From positions 9,573-19,018 of the forward strand of contig CACZYN010000057.1 in assembly GCA_902785445.1 (NCBI GenBank): a stretch of 9,446 nt of DNA, given 5' to 3'. Shown piece after piece: positions 1 to 6,370 of this stretch. Made by a program: the position numbers and the translations under genes. Under the pieces are notes generated by a model, which ran no database searches, had not been told where the DNA came from, and saw nothing but the letters and a program-made list of their open reading frames with translations. The DNA comes from an uncultured Anaerovibrio sp. (GTDB lineage: Bacteria; Bacillota; Negativicutes; Selenomonadales; Selenomonadaceae). Numbering within the stretch: the stretch's first letter is position 1; each line of letters starts with the position of its first letter.

Positions 1-1790
1 TTATCAAAGCCCTCCAGATTCATCAGCATGAACCGGGAAGCATTCCACAGCTTGTTGGCAAAATTACGGGCGGACTCTACGCGCTCATTGTAGAAGCGCA
101 TGTCATTACCCGGGGTATTACCGGTAATCAACATAAAGCGCAGGGAATCGGCACCGTATTCCTCAATCATTTCCAACGGATCAATGCCGTTGCCCAAGGA
201 CTTGGACATCTTGCGTCCCTGGCTATCCCGCACCAGACCGTGGATATAAACCGTCTTAAACGGAATATCCTTGCCGAATTCCAGACCCATCATTACCATA
301 CGGGCAACCCAGAAGAAAATAATATCGTAACCAGTAACCAAAACGGAAGTTGGGTAGAACTGCTTCAGCTCTGGAGTCTCCTCCGGCCACCCCATGGTTT
401 CAAATGGCCACAGACCGGAGCTGAACCAGGTATCCAGTACATCCTCGTCCTGACGGACATTCTTGCTGCCACACTTAGGGCACTGGCAAATGTCATCCCG
501 GGATACGGTAGTCTCACCGCAGTCAGCACAATACCAGGCTGGAATACGATGGCCCCACCACAGCTGACGGGAAATACACCAGTCACGAATATTATCCAGC
601 CATTGGGTGTAAATCTTGGTGAACCGCTCCGGTACAAACTTAATTCGGCCATCCCGTACCGCATCGGCTGCCGGCTTGGCCAAAGTATCCATCTTCACAA
701 ACCACTGGGTGGAAATCAACGGCTCAATGGTGGAATGACAACGGGAGCAATGACCTACTGCGTGCTCATGGTCCTCCACGGAAACCAACGCACCGATTTC
801 CTCCAGCTCCTTCACCAGAGCCTTGCGGCACTCATAACGGTCCATGCCCTCATATTTGCCGGCTCCTTCCATCATCTTACCGGTATTGGACAGAACCTTT
901 ACCTGCTCCAGATTGTGGCGCAGACCCATCTCGTAGTCGTTAGGATCATGGGCCGGAGTAACCTTTACAGCACCAGTACCGAAGGAAGAATCAACGTATT
1001 CATCGGCAAAGAGTGGAATTACCCGATTAACAACTGGCAAAATAACATTCTTGCCCACTAAATCCTTATAACGCTCATCATCAGGGTGAACAGCCACGCC
1101 AGTATCACCAAACATGGTCTCCGGGCGGGTAGTAGCCACCTCTACATACTTATCCGGCTCACCCTCCACCTGATAGCGAATGTGCCATAAGTGACCCTGC
1201 TCTGTTTCATGCTCTACCTCAATATCAGAAATAGCAGTATTACAATCCGGGCACCAGTTGGTAATACGGGTTCCCTGATAAATAAGACCCTTTTCATACA
1301 GGCTGACAAATACTTCACGAACGGCCTTGGAACAGCCCTCATCCATGGTGAAACGCTCCCGATCCCAGTCCAGGGAGGAACCCAGGGAACGAAGCTGGCT
1401 CATGATCCGACTGCCAAACTTCTCCTTCCACTGCCAAACTCTTTCCAGGAATTTTTCCCGGCCCAGCTCATAACGGTTGGTGCCTTCCTCGCGAAGAGCA
1501 CCCTCCACCTTGGCCTGAGTAGCAATACCCGCATGGTCGCAGCCCGGCATCCACATAGTATTGTAGCCCTGCATACGACGCCAACGAATAAGAATATCCT
1601 GCAGGGTATTATCCAAAGCGTGTCCCATGTGCAGCTGACCAGTTACATTTGGTGGTGGGATAACGATGCTGTACGGCTTCTTTTCCTCATCTACCACTGC
1701 GTGAAACAGCTTATTTTCTTCCCAATATCCATACCATTTTTTCTCAAAGGATTTTGGGTCATATACCTTAGGAATATTGTTTTCTTCCAT
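1..1790 (-). CDS. valS: Valyl-tRNA synthetase, N-terminal 596 residues (3' end off the window)
   Basis: Charges tRNA-Val with valine in the cytoplasm; class I aminoacyl-tRNA synthetase. The frame is open from the ATG at 1790 to the left edge. The class I signatures are visible: HMGH at residues 54-57, preceded by PPPNVTG, and KMSKS at 527-531. Between them lie the editing (CP1) region, with a TTRPETMFGD motif, and Cys pairs (CPDC, CSRC, CADC, CPKC) that could bind zinc. WWGHRIPAWYC and TGYDIIFFWVARM are typical of ValS rather than IleS or LeuS. About 600 of the usual 880 or so residues are present; the anticodon-binding domain and C-terminal coiled coil are outside the window. The start is fixed by AGGAGG at 1799-1804, 8 nt upstream. 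Expression is controlled by the T-box leader directly upstream, whose specifier codon is also valine, so the identity has two independent supports. Confidence 0.98.
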   Translation of the reverse strand, partial: MEENNIPKVYDPKSFEKKWYGYWEENKLFHAVVDEEKKPYSIVIPPPNVTGQLHMGHALDNTLQDILIRWRRMQGYNTMWMPGCDHAGIATQAKVEGALREEGTNRYELGREKFLERVWQWKEKFGSRIMSQLRSLGSSLDWDRERFTMDEGCSKAVREVFVSLYEKGLIYQGTRITNWCPDCNTAISDIEVEHETEQGHLWHIRYQVEGEPDKYVEVATTRPETMFGDTGVAVHPDDERYKDLVGKNVILPVVNRVIPLFADEYVDSSFGTGAVKVTPAHDPNDYEMGLRHNLEQVKVLSNTGKMMEGAGKYEGMDRYECRKALVKELEEIGALVSVEDHEHAVGHCSRCHSTIEPLISTQWFVKMDTLAKPAADAVRDGRIKFVPERFTKIYTQWLDNIRDWCISRQLWWGHRIPAWYCADCGETTVSRDDICQCPKCGSKNVRQDEDVLDTWFSSGLWPFETMGWPEETPELKQFYPTSVLVTGYDIIFFWVARMVMMGLEFGKDIPFKTVYIHGLVRDSQGRKMSKSLGNGIDPLEMIEEYGADSLRFMLITGNTPGNDMRFYNERVESARNFANKLWNASRFMLMNLEGFD

Positions 1791-1819
1791 GTTAAATACC
1801 TCCTATTTATTCTAATAAT

Positions 1820-1857
1820 AAAAAAACACTTTCATCCTAACTTAAAGGACGAAAGTG
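1820..1857 (-). terminator. Intrinsic terminator of the valS T-box leader
   Basis: Arms 1847-1857 and 1827-1837 form an 11-bp stem with one G-U pair and a 9-nt loop, followed by seven U in the transcript (1820-1826). It lies about 30 nt before the valS start codon. Its 5' arm (1847-1857) contains the bases that form the 3' strand of the antiterminator, so the two structures exclude each other, as expected for transcription attenuation by uncharged tRNA. Confidence 0.93.
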
Positions 1858-2095
1858 CCTGCTTTCGTGGTACCACCTAAATTCCTTAAAATCCTCACAG
1901 ATTCTAAGCTCATTTACATAACGCCGTTGCCGCGTCCCAACTTACTCCAGTGCCTTTGCACCATTCAGCCGGAAAACTCCAAAGCTACCTTCCCTGCCGC
2001 TCACCCGGAAAGCTCACACCTTATCTTTCCTCTCTTTGGGGTAGCACAATACATTACCAGTATATTTAACAGGTACTCCTCTTCTTCATCGTCTC
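1846..2095 (-). promoter_or_regulatory. T-box riboswitch controlling valS (specifier GUA, Val)
   Basis: Senses uncharged tRNA-Val and permits read-through into valS. The conserved T-box is at 1866-1878 (AGGTGGTACCACG). Its 7-nt bulge UGGUACC (1869-1875) offers UGGU to pair with the tRNA 3' end ACCA. The antiterminator folds as AGG (1876-1878) with CCU (1846-1848), and ACGAAAG (1862-1868) with CUUUCGU (1849-1855). Stem I carries the loop-E pieces AGUA at 2074-2077 and GAA at 1990-1992. After the GAA come one spacer base and then GUA at 1986-1988, followed by a purine; this geometry matches characterised T-boxes such as glyQS, so GUA (tRNA-Val UAC) is the specifier. The upstream limit of stem I is approximate. 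The T-box, antiterminator and specifier are read directly; the mechanism is family knowledge. Confidence 0.95.
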
Positions 2096-2108
2096 TATCT
2101 AACTTGTC

Positions 2109-2211
2109 TTTTTCACCACTATCTTTGTCACTCATCATTCACTTCCCTCGATGTACCAATAACGTACACCTTCACTTGTGAATTTCTTCGTTCCTCGATA
2201 CTGGCGAAAAA
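2109..2211 (-). ncRNA. Candidate structured RNA: long hairpin with symmetric GA-rich internal loops, between tRNA-Leu and the valS T-box
   Basis: Read on the minus strand, 2197-2211 pairs with 2109-2123. Over 15 positions there are 13 Watson-Crick pairs, one G-U and one G-G mismatch. A 13x13 internal loop follows (2184-2196 against 2124-2136), in which both strands fit the same pattern GANGANNGANNAA. Next come a perfect 6-bp stem (2178-2183 with 2137-2142), a 7x7 purine-rich loop (AAGUGAA against GAGGGAA), a 7-bp stem (2164-2170 with 2150-2156) and a 7-nt hairpin loop. The loops are purine-rich on both strands, which argues for an RNA with non-canonical G-A pairs rather than a decaying DNA palindrome. 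I cannot name the family. It could be a leader element, a processing site or a small stable RNA. Confidence 0.55.
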
Positions 2212-2242
2212 TCCTTCGTTATATTAAAATTTGATTTTTTTC

Positions 2243-2327
2243 TGGTGCGGACGAGAGGAATCGAACCTCCACGCCTTGCGGCACTGGATCCTAAGTCCAG
2301 CGCGTCTGCCAGTTCCGCCACGCCCGC
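2243..2327 (-). tRNA. tRNA-Leu (anticodon UAG), CCA encoded
   Basis: 85 nt including the encoded CCA (2243-2245). The acceptor stem GCGGGCG (2321-2327) pairs with CGTCCGC, with one G-U pair. The anticodon stem CTGGA/TCCAG encloses the loop CTTAGGA, giving anticodon UAG at 2291-2293. A long variable arm (TGCCGCAAGGCG) marks a class II tRNA, and the T arm GAGG-TTCGATT-CCTC is standard. Discriminator base A73 and the long variable arm fit leucine. It is driven by the promoter at 2341-2370. No terminator follows before the valS leader. Confidence 0.97.
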
Positions 2328-2340
2328 AAAAACTCTGTAT

Positions 2341-2370
2341 AGTATATCAGCGATTAGGCTTTGTTGTCAA
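2341..2370 (-). promoter_or_regulatory. Sigma-70-type promoter for tRNA-Leu (and possibly the valS leader)
   Basis: A perfect -35 TTGACA at 2365-2370, an 18-bp spacer and the -10 TATACT at 2341-2346 (five of six consensus bases) point at the tRNA. The predicted transcription start is near 2333-2335, a few bases before the mature tRNA 5' end at 2327. The -35 box is built from the last codons of the glycerate kinase gene (Leu-Asp-Asn), and its stop codon lies in the spacer, so the promoter is embedded in the upstream coding sequence. Confidence 0.82.
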
Positions 2371-3508
2371 GGTGAGATACCTTAATGAGGCGCATAGCCT
2401 GCTCCACAGTATCAATCATATTCTGTCTGGCAGTTTCTGGCTCCATAGCCTCAGACAAGGTCACTACCTGCCGCAGAATCGGGAAAAAAGCGTCTATGCC
2501 GTGTTCATTACAAAGTTTGGCCTCTGGGGTTACACTACCGGCAAAGGCGATAACCGGCTTATTATACTTTTTGGCAATCTTTGCCACCCCCACCGGGGCT
2601 TTCCCCATTACTGTCTGACCATCCAGCCTTCCCTCACCGGTAACAACCAGGTCGGCCTGGGCTATACGGTCCGCCAACTTGGTTTCCGTCAGAACGATTT
2701 CAATGCCGGATTCCAAAACAGCATTAGTAAATGTTAGAAAAGCAAAGCCCAATCCACCAGCTGCCCCAGCTCCGGGAGCATTGGCATCGGCATGCGAATA
2801 TTTTTCCTTGGAAAGACGGGCATAATCTTCCATCCACTTATCCATCATGGCTATATCCGCCGGACTGGCCCCCTTCTGGGGTCCAAAAACCGCACTACAG
2901 CCCTTCTCCCCACAAAGAGGATTAGTAACATCACAGGCGATTCGGAAGGTGCATTTCTTAAGCTCTGGTATGACCTTACTGTCATCGATACGGTAAAGCG
3001 TCTTTAATCCCACTGCACCATATGGAACTGCCACTCCATCGGCATCCAGCATACCATAGCCCAGGGCCTGCAGCATTCCCAGCCCACCATCATTGGTGGC
3101 GCTGCCCCCGATACCAATGATAAAATGCCGACAGCCCTTTTGAATAGCATCCAGCAGTATTTCCCCCACCCCATAGGTAGTGGTATTAAGGGGATTGCGC
3201 TTATCCTCTGGTACCAAGGTAATCCCAGCCGCTGCTGCCATTTCCACAATAGCGGTCTTGCCATCGGATAAAATTCCATACTGGCCCCTTATAATATCCC
3301 CTAAAGGACCCGTCACTTCTATCTTTTGCAGCTTACCTCCCATGCCCAGCGTGAGAGCCTCTACGGTACCCTCACCGCCGTCAGCCAAGGGACTGACCCA
3401 AACTGTCGCCTCAGGATAAACCGACTTGATGCCCGTTTCTACTGCCTTACCGGCTTCCAACGAGCTAAGACTTCCCTTTAGTGAATCAATAGCAATAACA
3501 ACTTTCAT
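2354..3508 (-). CDS. glxK: Glycerate kinase, GarK/GlxK type
   Basis: Phosphorylates D-glycerate with ATP; characterised GarK-type enzymes give 2-phosphoglycerate, which enters lower glycolysis. The 384-residue length matches the family (Gly_kinase, PF02595). Recognisable blocks are the N-terminal KVVIAIDSLKGSLSS, LADGGEGT (41-48), IGIGGSATNDGG (131-142), FGPQKGA (208-214), PGAGAAGGLGFAF (245-257) and TGEGRLDGQT (290-299). The ATG at 3508 is the start because KVVIAIDS is the usual family N-terminus. Its ribosome-binding site is weak (AGGG only 2 nt before ATG, or AGGGG further up), which suggests coupling to the capA-like gene ending 21 nt upstream. No glyoxylate, tartronate or galactarate genes are in view, so the source of glycerate is unknown. 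Garr/glx naming follows the E. coli homologues; garK would be equally valid. Confidence 0.95.
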   Translation of the reverse strand: MKVVIAIDSLKGSLSSLEAGKAVETGIKSVYPEATVWVSPLADGGEGTVEALTLGMGGKLQKIEVTGPLGDIIRGQYGILSDGKTAIVEMAAAAGITLVPEDKRNPLNTTTYGVGEILLDAIQKGCRHFIIGIGGSATNDGGLGMLQALGYGMLDADGVAVPYGAVGLKTLYRIDDSKVIPELKKCTFRIACDVTNPLCGEKGCSAVFGPQKGASPADIAMMDKWMEDYARLSKEKYSHADANAPGAGAAGGLGFAFLTFTNAVLESGIEIVLTETKLADRIAQADLVVTGEGRLDGQTVMGKAPVGVAKIAKKYNKPVIAFAGSVTPEAKLCNEHGIDAFFPILRQVVTLSEAMEPETARQNMIDTVEQAMRLIKVSHLDNKA

Positions 3509-3529
3509 AGCCCTACACCATTATTACCC

Positions 3530-4627
3530 CTAATAAACCTTTAACATGTCAATCGTTTCAGCAAACGGTCTGCTGTAATCTTTCATTCGCGAGATAACGC
3601 GTGCTCCTTCCGTACCTGACAACACCGTCGGACAAAAATCATTTGTATCCGTCCGGGAGGATATTAGGCAAGGAATAACCTCCGTCTTAATAATTTTCCC
3701 GTCATTTTTATAGGTCTGTCGTAGGATTATAGTATCCTTATCCGAAGGATTATTGTTGGCGCCAAAACAAAAATTCCCCAATGAATAGGCTATAACCTTA
3801 CCACGATATTTCTCTATACCTTGAATAACGTGGGGATGAGCACCTACTACACAATCAGCTCCACTGTCTATGGCACAATGGGCCAACCCTGTCTGAGTAG
3901 TATTGGGATAGTATTTTCGTTCCTCTCCCCAATGAAACTGGACGCAGACAATGGAGTTTTTGTAGCTATCCTTGCAGGCTTTTATATCATCGGATATCTG
4001 TTTTCTAATGGACGGAGTATCCTCCCAGCCATGATAACCTAAGAAAAATACTGTGGCACCGTTGGTTACGATTCGGGAAATATGCTGCTCCCCACAAACA
4101 TGAATGTCATTATTTTCCAATACATTCACTGTGTCCAGAAAACCCTTTTCACCGCAATCCATTATGTGATTATTGGCCAGATTGCATACCTCAATGCCAG
4201 ATCCCTTCAGAACATTGACATACCACGGCTCTCCCTTAATCGGATATTGCTTTTTTAAAATCTGCGGATTCTCAGTAAGAGGTCCCTCCAAATTTACGCA
4301 GGTAATGTCATCATCTATAAAGATCTGCCGTACCTTTGACATGAAATAATCGGCACCATTTTGGGCATAATACTTGCCAAACTGGTTATCACTCCCCTGA
4401 AAGCAACCTAAAGTACAGTCACCAACAAACGAGATGGTAACCGTATCAGAAGGGATCTTTTCCTCTGCCTGGGCAGTTTTTATATCCGCTGGTTCCACTT
4501 TATGGGATTGGGCAAAGCTAAACAATCTATTGGTGTCTCCGGTGGCAACTGATACAGCTATCAAAATCAGAAAGGTGTTTACAACCACCACCGTCACAAA
4601 CAATAGACCATATAATAATTTATTCAT
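3530..4627 (-). CDS. CapA-family (PGA_cap) membrane-anchored metallophosphatase-like protein
   Basis: 365 residues. An N-terminal hydrophobic segment (about 4-29) looks like an uncleaved membrane anchor, with the rest outside the cytoplasm. The body shows the CapA/PgsA motif series (PF09587, calcineurin-like fold): FVGD (67-70), VNLEGP (111-116), ANNH (151-154), FHWGEE (231-236), GAHPHVIQG (262-270) and YSLGNF (281-286). The Asp, Asn and His residues of these motifs are the presumed metal ligands. Family members belong to poly-gamma-glutamate capsule synthesis (CapA/PgsA), but no capB, capC or pgsBC partner is visible here. This may be a stand-alone paralogue acting on cell-surface or other substrates, so I give no symbol. 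It has its own promoter (4666-4694) and is followed 21 nt later by glycerate kinase, probably in one operon. The AAAGG ribosome-binding site is distant; the only other nearby ATG (about 4645) hits a stop within five codons. Confidence 0.9.
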   Translation of the reverse strand: MNKLLYGLLFVTVVVVNTFLILIAVSVATGDTNRLFSFAQSHKVEPADIKTAQAEEKIPSDTVTISFVGDCTLGCFQGSDNQFGKYYAQNGADYFMSKVRQIFIDDDITCVNLEGPLTENPQILKKQYPIKGEPWYVNVLKGSGIEVCNLANNHIMDCGEKGFLDTVNVLENNDIHVCGEQHISRIVTNGATVFFLGYHGWEDTPSIRKQISDDIKACKDSYKNSIVCVQFHWGEERKYYPNTTQTGLAHCAIDSGADCVVGAHPHVIQGIEKYRGKVIAYSLGNFCFGANNNPSDKDTIILRQTYKNDGKIIKTEVIPCLISSRTDTNDFCPTVLSGTEGARVISRMKDYSRPFAETIDMLKVY

Positions 4628-4665
4628 AAATTATAGACTACCTTTCATGACTCACTAACACATTA

Positions 4666-4694
4666 ATGATAGTCCATTAGAACTATTTTTTCAA
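4666..4694 (-). promoter_or_regulatory. Sigma-70-type promoter for the capA-like gene
   Basis: The -35 TTGAAA at 4689-4694, an exact 17-bp spacer and the -10 TATCAT at 4666-4671 give five of six consensus bases in the -10 and four of six in the -35. The predicted start near 4659 leaves a leader of about 32 nt before the ATG at 4627. It lies after the antitoxin gene ends (4749), so capA-glxK can be transcribed independently of the toxin-antitoxin operon. Confidence 0.72.
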
Positions 4695-4748
4695 ACCATT
4701 TCATTTGGCTGTCCAGAGGGGCTATTGTTATCAGTTCCAACATTACTA

Positions 4749-5033
4749 TTAACGCAGGGAAAATTCTATTCTTTTCCCCAATGATGCAGCTGCTCTGATT
4801 AAAAAATCAAGAGAAGGGTTGTATGTACCGCTTTCAAATCGGCTAATATTTGATTTTTTTGTTCCCATACGTTCAGCCATTTCAGCCTGGGTTATCTTCT
4901 GCTCATGCCGAGCATTGATTATTTGAGAAATTAGTTCATATCTGGTTTTTAAACGATCGTACTCTTTTTTATATTCCGGATCAGAATATAATAGTTTATC
5001 TACTTCAGAAATGCTTACGCTTGGCCTATTCAT
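4749..5033 (-). CDS. HigA-like antitoxin, XRE-family helix-turn-helix protein
   Basis: 94 residues. An N-terminal helical region rich in charged residues (about 10-45) is followed by an HTH_3/Cro-CI type domain (about 47-87). The sequence ITQAEMAERMGTKKSNISRFE gives the two DNA-contacting helices, followed by the typical SGTYNPSLDFL turn. Antitoxins of this layout neutralise the partner toxin and repress their own operon. The ATG overlaps the toxin gene by 8 nt, and a GGAGAG ribosome-binding site lies inside the toxin's last codons, so translation is likely coupled. The inverted repeat at 5413-5436 is the candidate operator. The family-level call rests on the HTH plus the adjacent toxin; binding has not been shown. 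Confidence 0.93.
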   Translation of the reverse strand: MNRPSVSISEVDKLLYSDPEYKKEYDRLKTRYELISQIINARHEQKITQAEMAERMGTKKSNISRFESGTYNPSLDFLIRAAASLGKRIEFSLR

Positions 5034-5391
5034 TATTTACTCTCCTTTCAAAATCCTGCATATAACGTAATGCTTGATCAAGTTCATCTATAGGAGTCTT
5101 TTGGGATTTCTTCCTTATCCCATTTAAAAGGACAAATTTGTTGCCTTTACACATGAAATAAAATATACGAGTAATATTGGACGAAAATTTAACACGTAAC
5201 TCCCACAAACCTTTATATTTCTTTCCTTTTATTGGTGCAACATACGGCTCCCTCAAATTTGTACCACATTTTTGAAGCAAATCAATTAAACTTCTTGCCT
5301 TCGCTCTCATTTTAGGTTCTAAAGCTAATAAGAACTCTAATACAGGAATGTCACCGTTTTTCTTTACATACAATTCAATTTGCCATTTCAT
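5026..5391 (-). CDS. HigB-like toxin (RelE/ParE superfamily, phage Gp49-like)
   Basis: 121 residues from the ATG at 5391. Conserved features of the Gp49-like family (PF05973) are visible: the N-terminal strand WQIELYV, the helical pair IPVLEFLLALEPKMRAKA, LWELR (62-66), RIFYF (75-79) and GIRKKSQKTP (91-100). RelE-fold relatives cleave mRNA on the ribosome; the basic and aromatic residues in these blocks fit, but activity is inferred. An in-frame ATG 51 nt upstream (5442) is less likely, because it lies outside the operator, has no good ribosome-binding site and adds residues the family lacks. The chosen start has AAGGAAG 5 nt upstream. The toxin comes before the antitoxin, the HigBA arrangement. 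All key blocks are intact, so the toxin looks functional. Confidence 0.93.
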   Translation of the reverse strand: MKWQIELYVKKNGDIPVLEFLLALEPKMRAKARSLIDLLQKCGTNLREPYVAPIKGKKYKGLWELRVKFSSNITRIFYFMCKGNKFVLLNGIRKKSQKTPIDELDQALRYMQDFERRVNNE

Positions 5392-5412
5392 ATTGTCTTC
5401 CTTCGTAATCAA

Positions 5413-5436
5413 AATGTTATCATATAAGATAACGTT
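5413..5436 (-). promoter_or_regulatory. Operator-like inverted repeat of the toxin-antitoxin operon
   Basis: Arms AATGTTATC (5413-5421) and GATAACGTT (5428-5436) are complementary at 8 of 9 positions, with a perfect GTTATC/GATAAC core and a 6-bp spacer. The repeat lies 22 bp upstream of the toxin ATG. A weak promoter overlaps it (TTGAAG at 5437-5442, 17-bp spacer, TAACAT at 5414-5419), so binding would block transcription. Autorepression by the HTH antitoxin is the expected use for this family; the promoter assignment is tentative. Confidence 0.65.
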
Positions 5437-5442
5437 CTTCAA

Positions 5443-5665
5443 GATACCTATTTGTTAATTAAAATAATCATTTTATAAAAATTGCATATTATTTATTAAA
5501 TTTTATAATAAATAATTAAATATTACAAAAATATTTTAATAGATGTGCAGCTTTATAAAAATATTTTTAACATTAAAAGTAGACAATTATTCACAAACAA
5601 GCATTGAGATTATATACAAAATGGCCCTCACTATTTCGCATCATTTATATAGTACGGCAACAAAT
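5443..5665. other. AT-rich gene-free spacer
   Basis: No reading frame with a ribosome-binding site is present. The stretch is dominated by A and T runs, with near-repeated A5TATTTT blocks at about 5526-5538 and 5557-5570, and looks bent or easily melted. A plus-strand promoter-like pair lies at 5590-5618 (see findings). Otherwise I see only the upstream side of the toxin-antitoxin operon here. Confidence 0.6.
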
Positions 5666-5710
5666 AAAGCCAAGGTATCCAGCGTTTTGCTGTGACACCT
5701 TGGCTTTTTT
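5666..5710. terminator. Strong bidirectional hairpin terminator
   Basis: A perfect 11-bp stem is formed by 5666-5676 (AAAGCCAAGGT) and 5697-5707, with a smaller CAGC/GCTG stem inside the loop. On the minus strand the hairpin is followed by TTTATTTG and would end the PH-protein transcript, whose stop codon is about 65 nt upstream. On the plus strand it is followed by six T (5705-5710), which is the better U-tract, although no plus-strand gene is evident. Confidence 0.85.
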
Positions 5711-5771
5711 GATGTTAATTTTACAGATATACCTTCAAAGCTTATTAAAAATCAATATTTTGTTGTATTCT

Positions 5772-6158
5772 TTAGGTGCCAACAAATTTTGCCAGCATCG
5801 CTTGTGCTTGGTAAATATCCTTATCCTCATCGAAATCCTTTATTATTTTTTTTGTATGCATACCATCAGTTATCAAAATTGTTAACTTTGCATCAGCAGC
5901 AAAATCGCCAGGTGCCTCCACCTCAAAGCCAATAATATGCTTATATGAAAATGAAGCATACTTCACTGTTTTTCCAGTCGATCCCTGCGTTTCAACAAAT
6001 ATAAGTCGATAATTAGTAAAAATCATCAAATCTTTAATCCATTGGTATGTCCTAATTAACTCTTCATCTTGTCCCAATAGACGCGCATATTTTTTCTCCA
6101 CCCAGGCTATATTATTTGAATTTGAAGTATTCTCTATTATTCCGCTTATAATACCCAT
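5772..6158 (-). CDS. bPH_1-family protein (bacterial pleckstrin-homology-like domain, YvbH-like)
   Basis: 128 residues with no signal peptide or membrane segment, so probably cytoplasmic. The central block IKDLMIFTNYRLIFVETQGSTGKTVKY (about 41-66), then YKHIIGFEVEAPGDFAADAKLTILI and a C-terminal helix (DIYQAQAMLAKFV), follow the bPH_1 pattern (PF08000) known from small YvbH-like Bacillota proteins. The molecular role of these proteins is not established. The ATG at 6158 is preferred over a TTG directly before it (6161), because AGGAGG sits 8 nt from the ATG, the same spacing as at valS. It is the last gene before the terminator at 5666-5710. A 212-nt gap separates it from the secreted-protein gene, so it may have its own promoter, though none is convincing. 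Confidence 0.85.
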   Translation of the reverse strand: MGIISGIIENTSNSNNIAWVEKKYARLLGQDEELIRTYQWIKDLMIFTNYRLIFVETQGSTGKTVKYASFSYKHIIGFEVEAPGDFAADAKLTILITDGMHTKKIIKDFDEDKDIYQAQAMLAKFVGT

Positions 6159-6370
6159 CAAGTATACCTCCTACATGCACATATAAATTTATTTTAATCT
6201 CCTACCCATCCACCTAATTTATTTCCCCATTTTTTCTTATTATTTGTAGCTTTCTACTTAACTATATATAACCTAAGAAACTACTATAGCTATTAATACT
6301 ATCTAACTACCAGCAATATATGATTAATTATGAATAAATCCCCCATTATCCCGACCTCATTCTGATGTAT
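6159..6370. other. Intergenic region upstream of the PH-domain gene
   Basis: It contains the AGGAGG ribosome-binding site of the downstream gene (about 6167-6172). An imperfect hairpin on the minus strand (GTAGTTTCT with AGAAAGCTAC, one bulged base) spans about 6250-6290 and has no U-run after it. Several TATA-like blocks occur, but no -35/-10 pair I would defend. No small gene was found. Confidence 0.5.

Noticed and set aside
240..1061. 273-residue plus-strand reading frame
   Set aside because: It lies antisense to valS, whose frame carries all expected motifs; the plus-strand product has no recognisable family and no good ribosome-binding site.
2001..2138. 45-codon minus-strand reading frame upstream of valS with an acidic N-terminus
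   Set aside because: It runs through T-box stem I and part of the GA-rich hairpin; the acidity reflects purine-rich RNA structure and the ribosome-binding site is weak.
1191..2181. Plus-strand reading frames over the 5' end of valS and its leader
   Set aside because: They overlap the valS start, the T-box and the hairpin; composition and overlap mark them as shadows.
2218..2251. TATAAC/TTTAAT boxes just after tRNA-Leu as a separate valS promoter
   Set aside because: No -35-like sequence lies at the right distance; the positions fall in the tRNA 3' end.
5621..5695. 24-codon plus-strand frame starting ATGGCC and ending in the terminator loop
   Set aside because: No Shine-Dalgarno sequence is present and the product is short and featureless.
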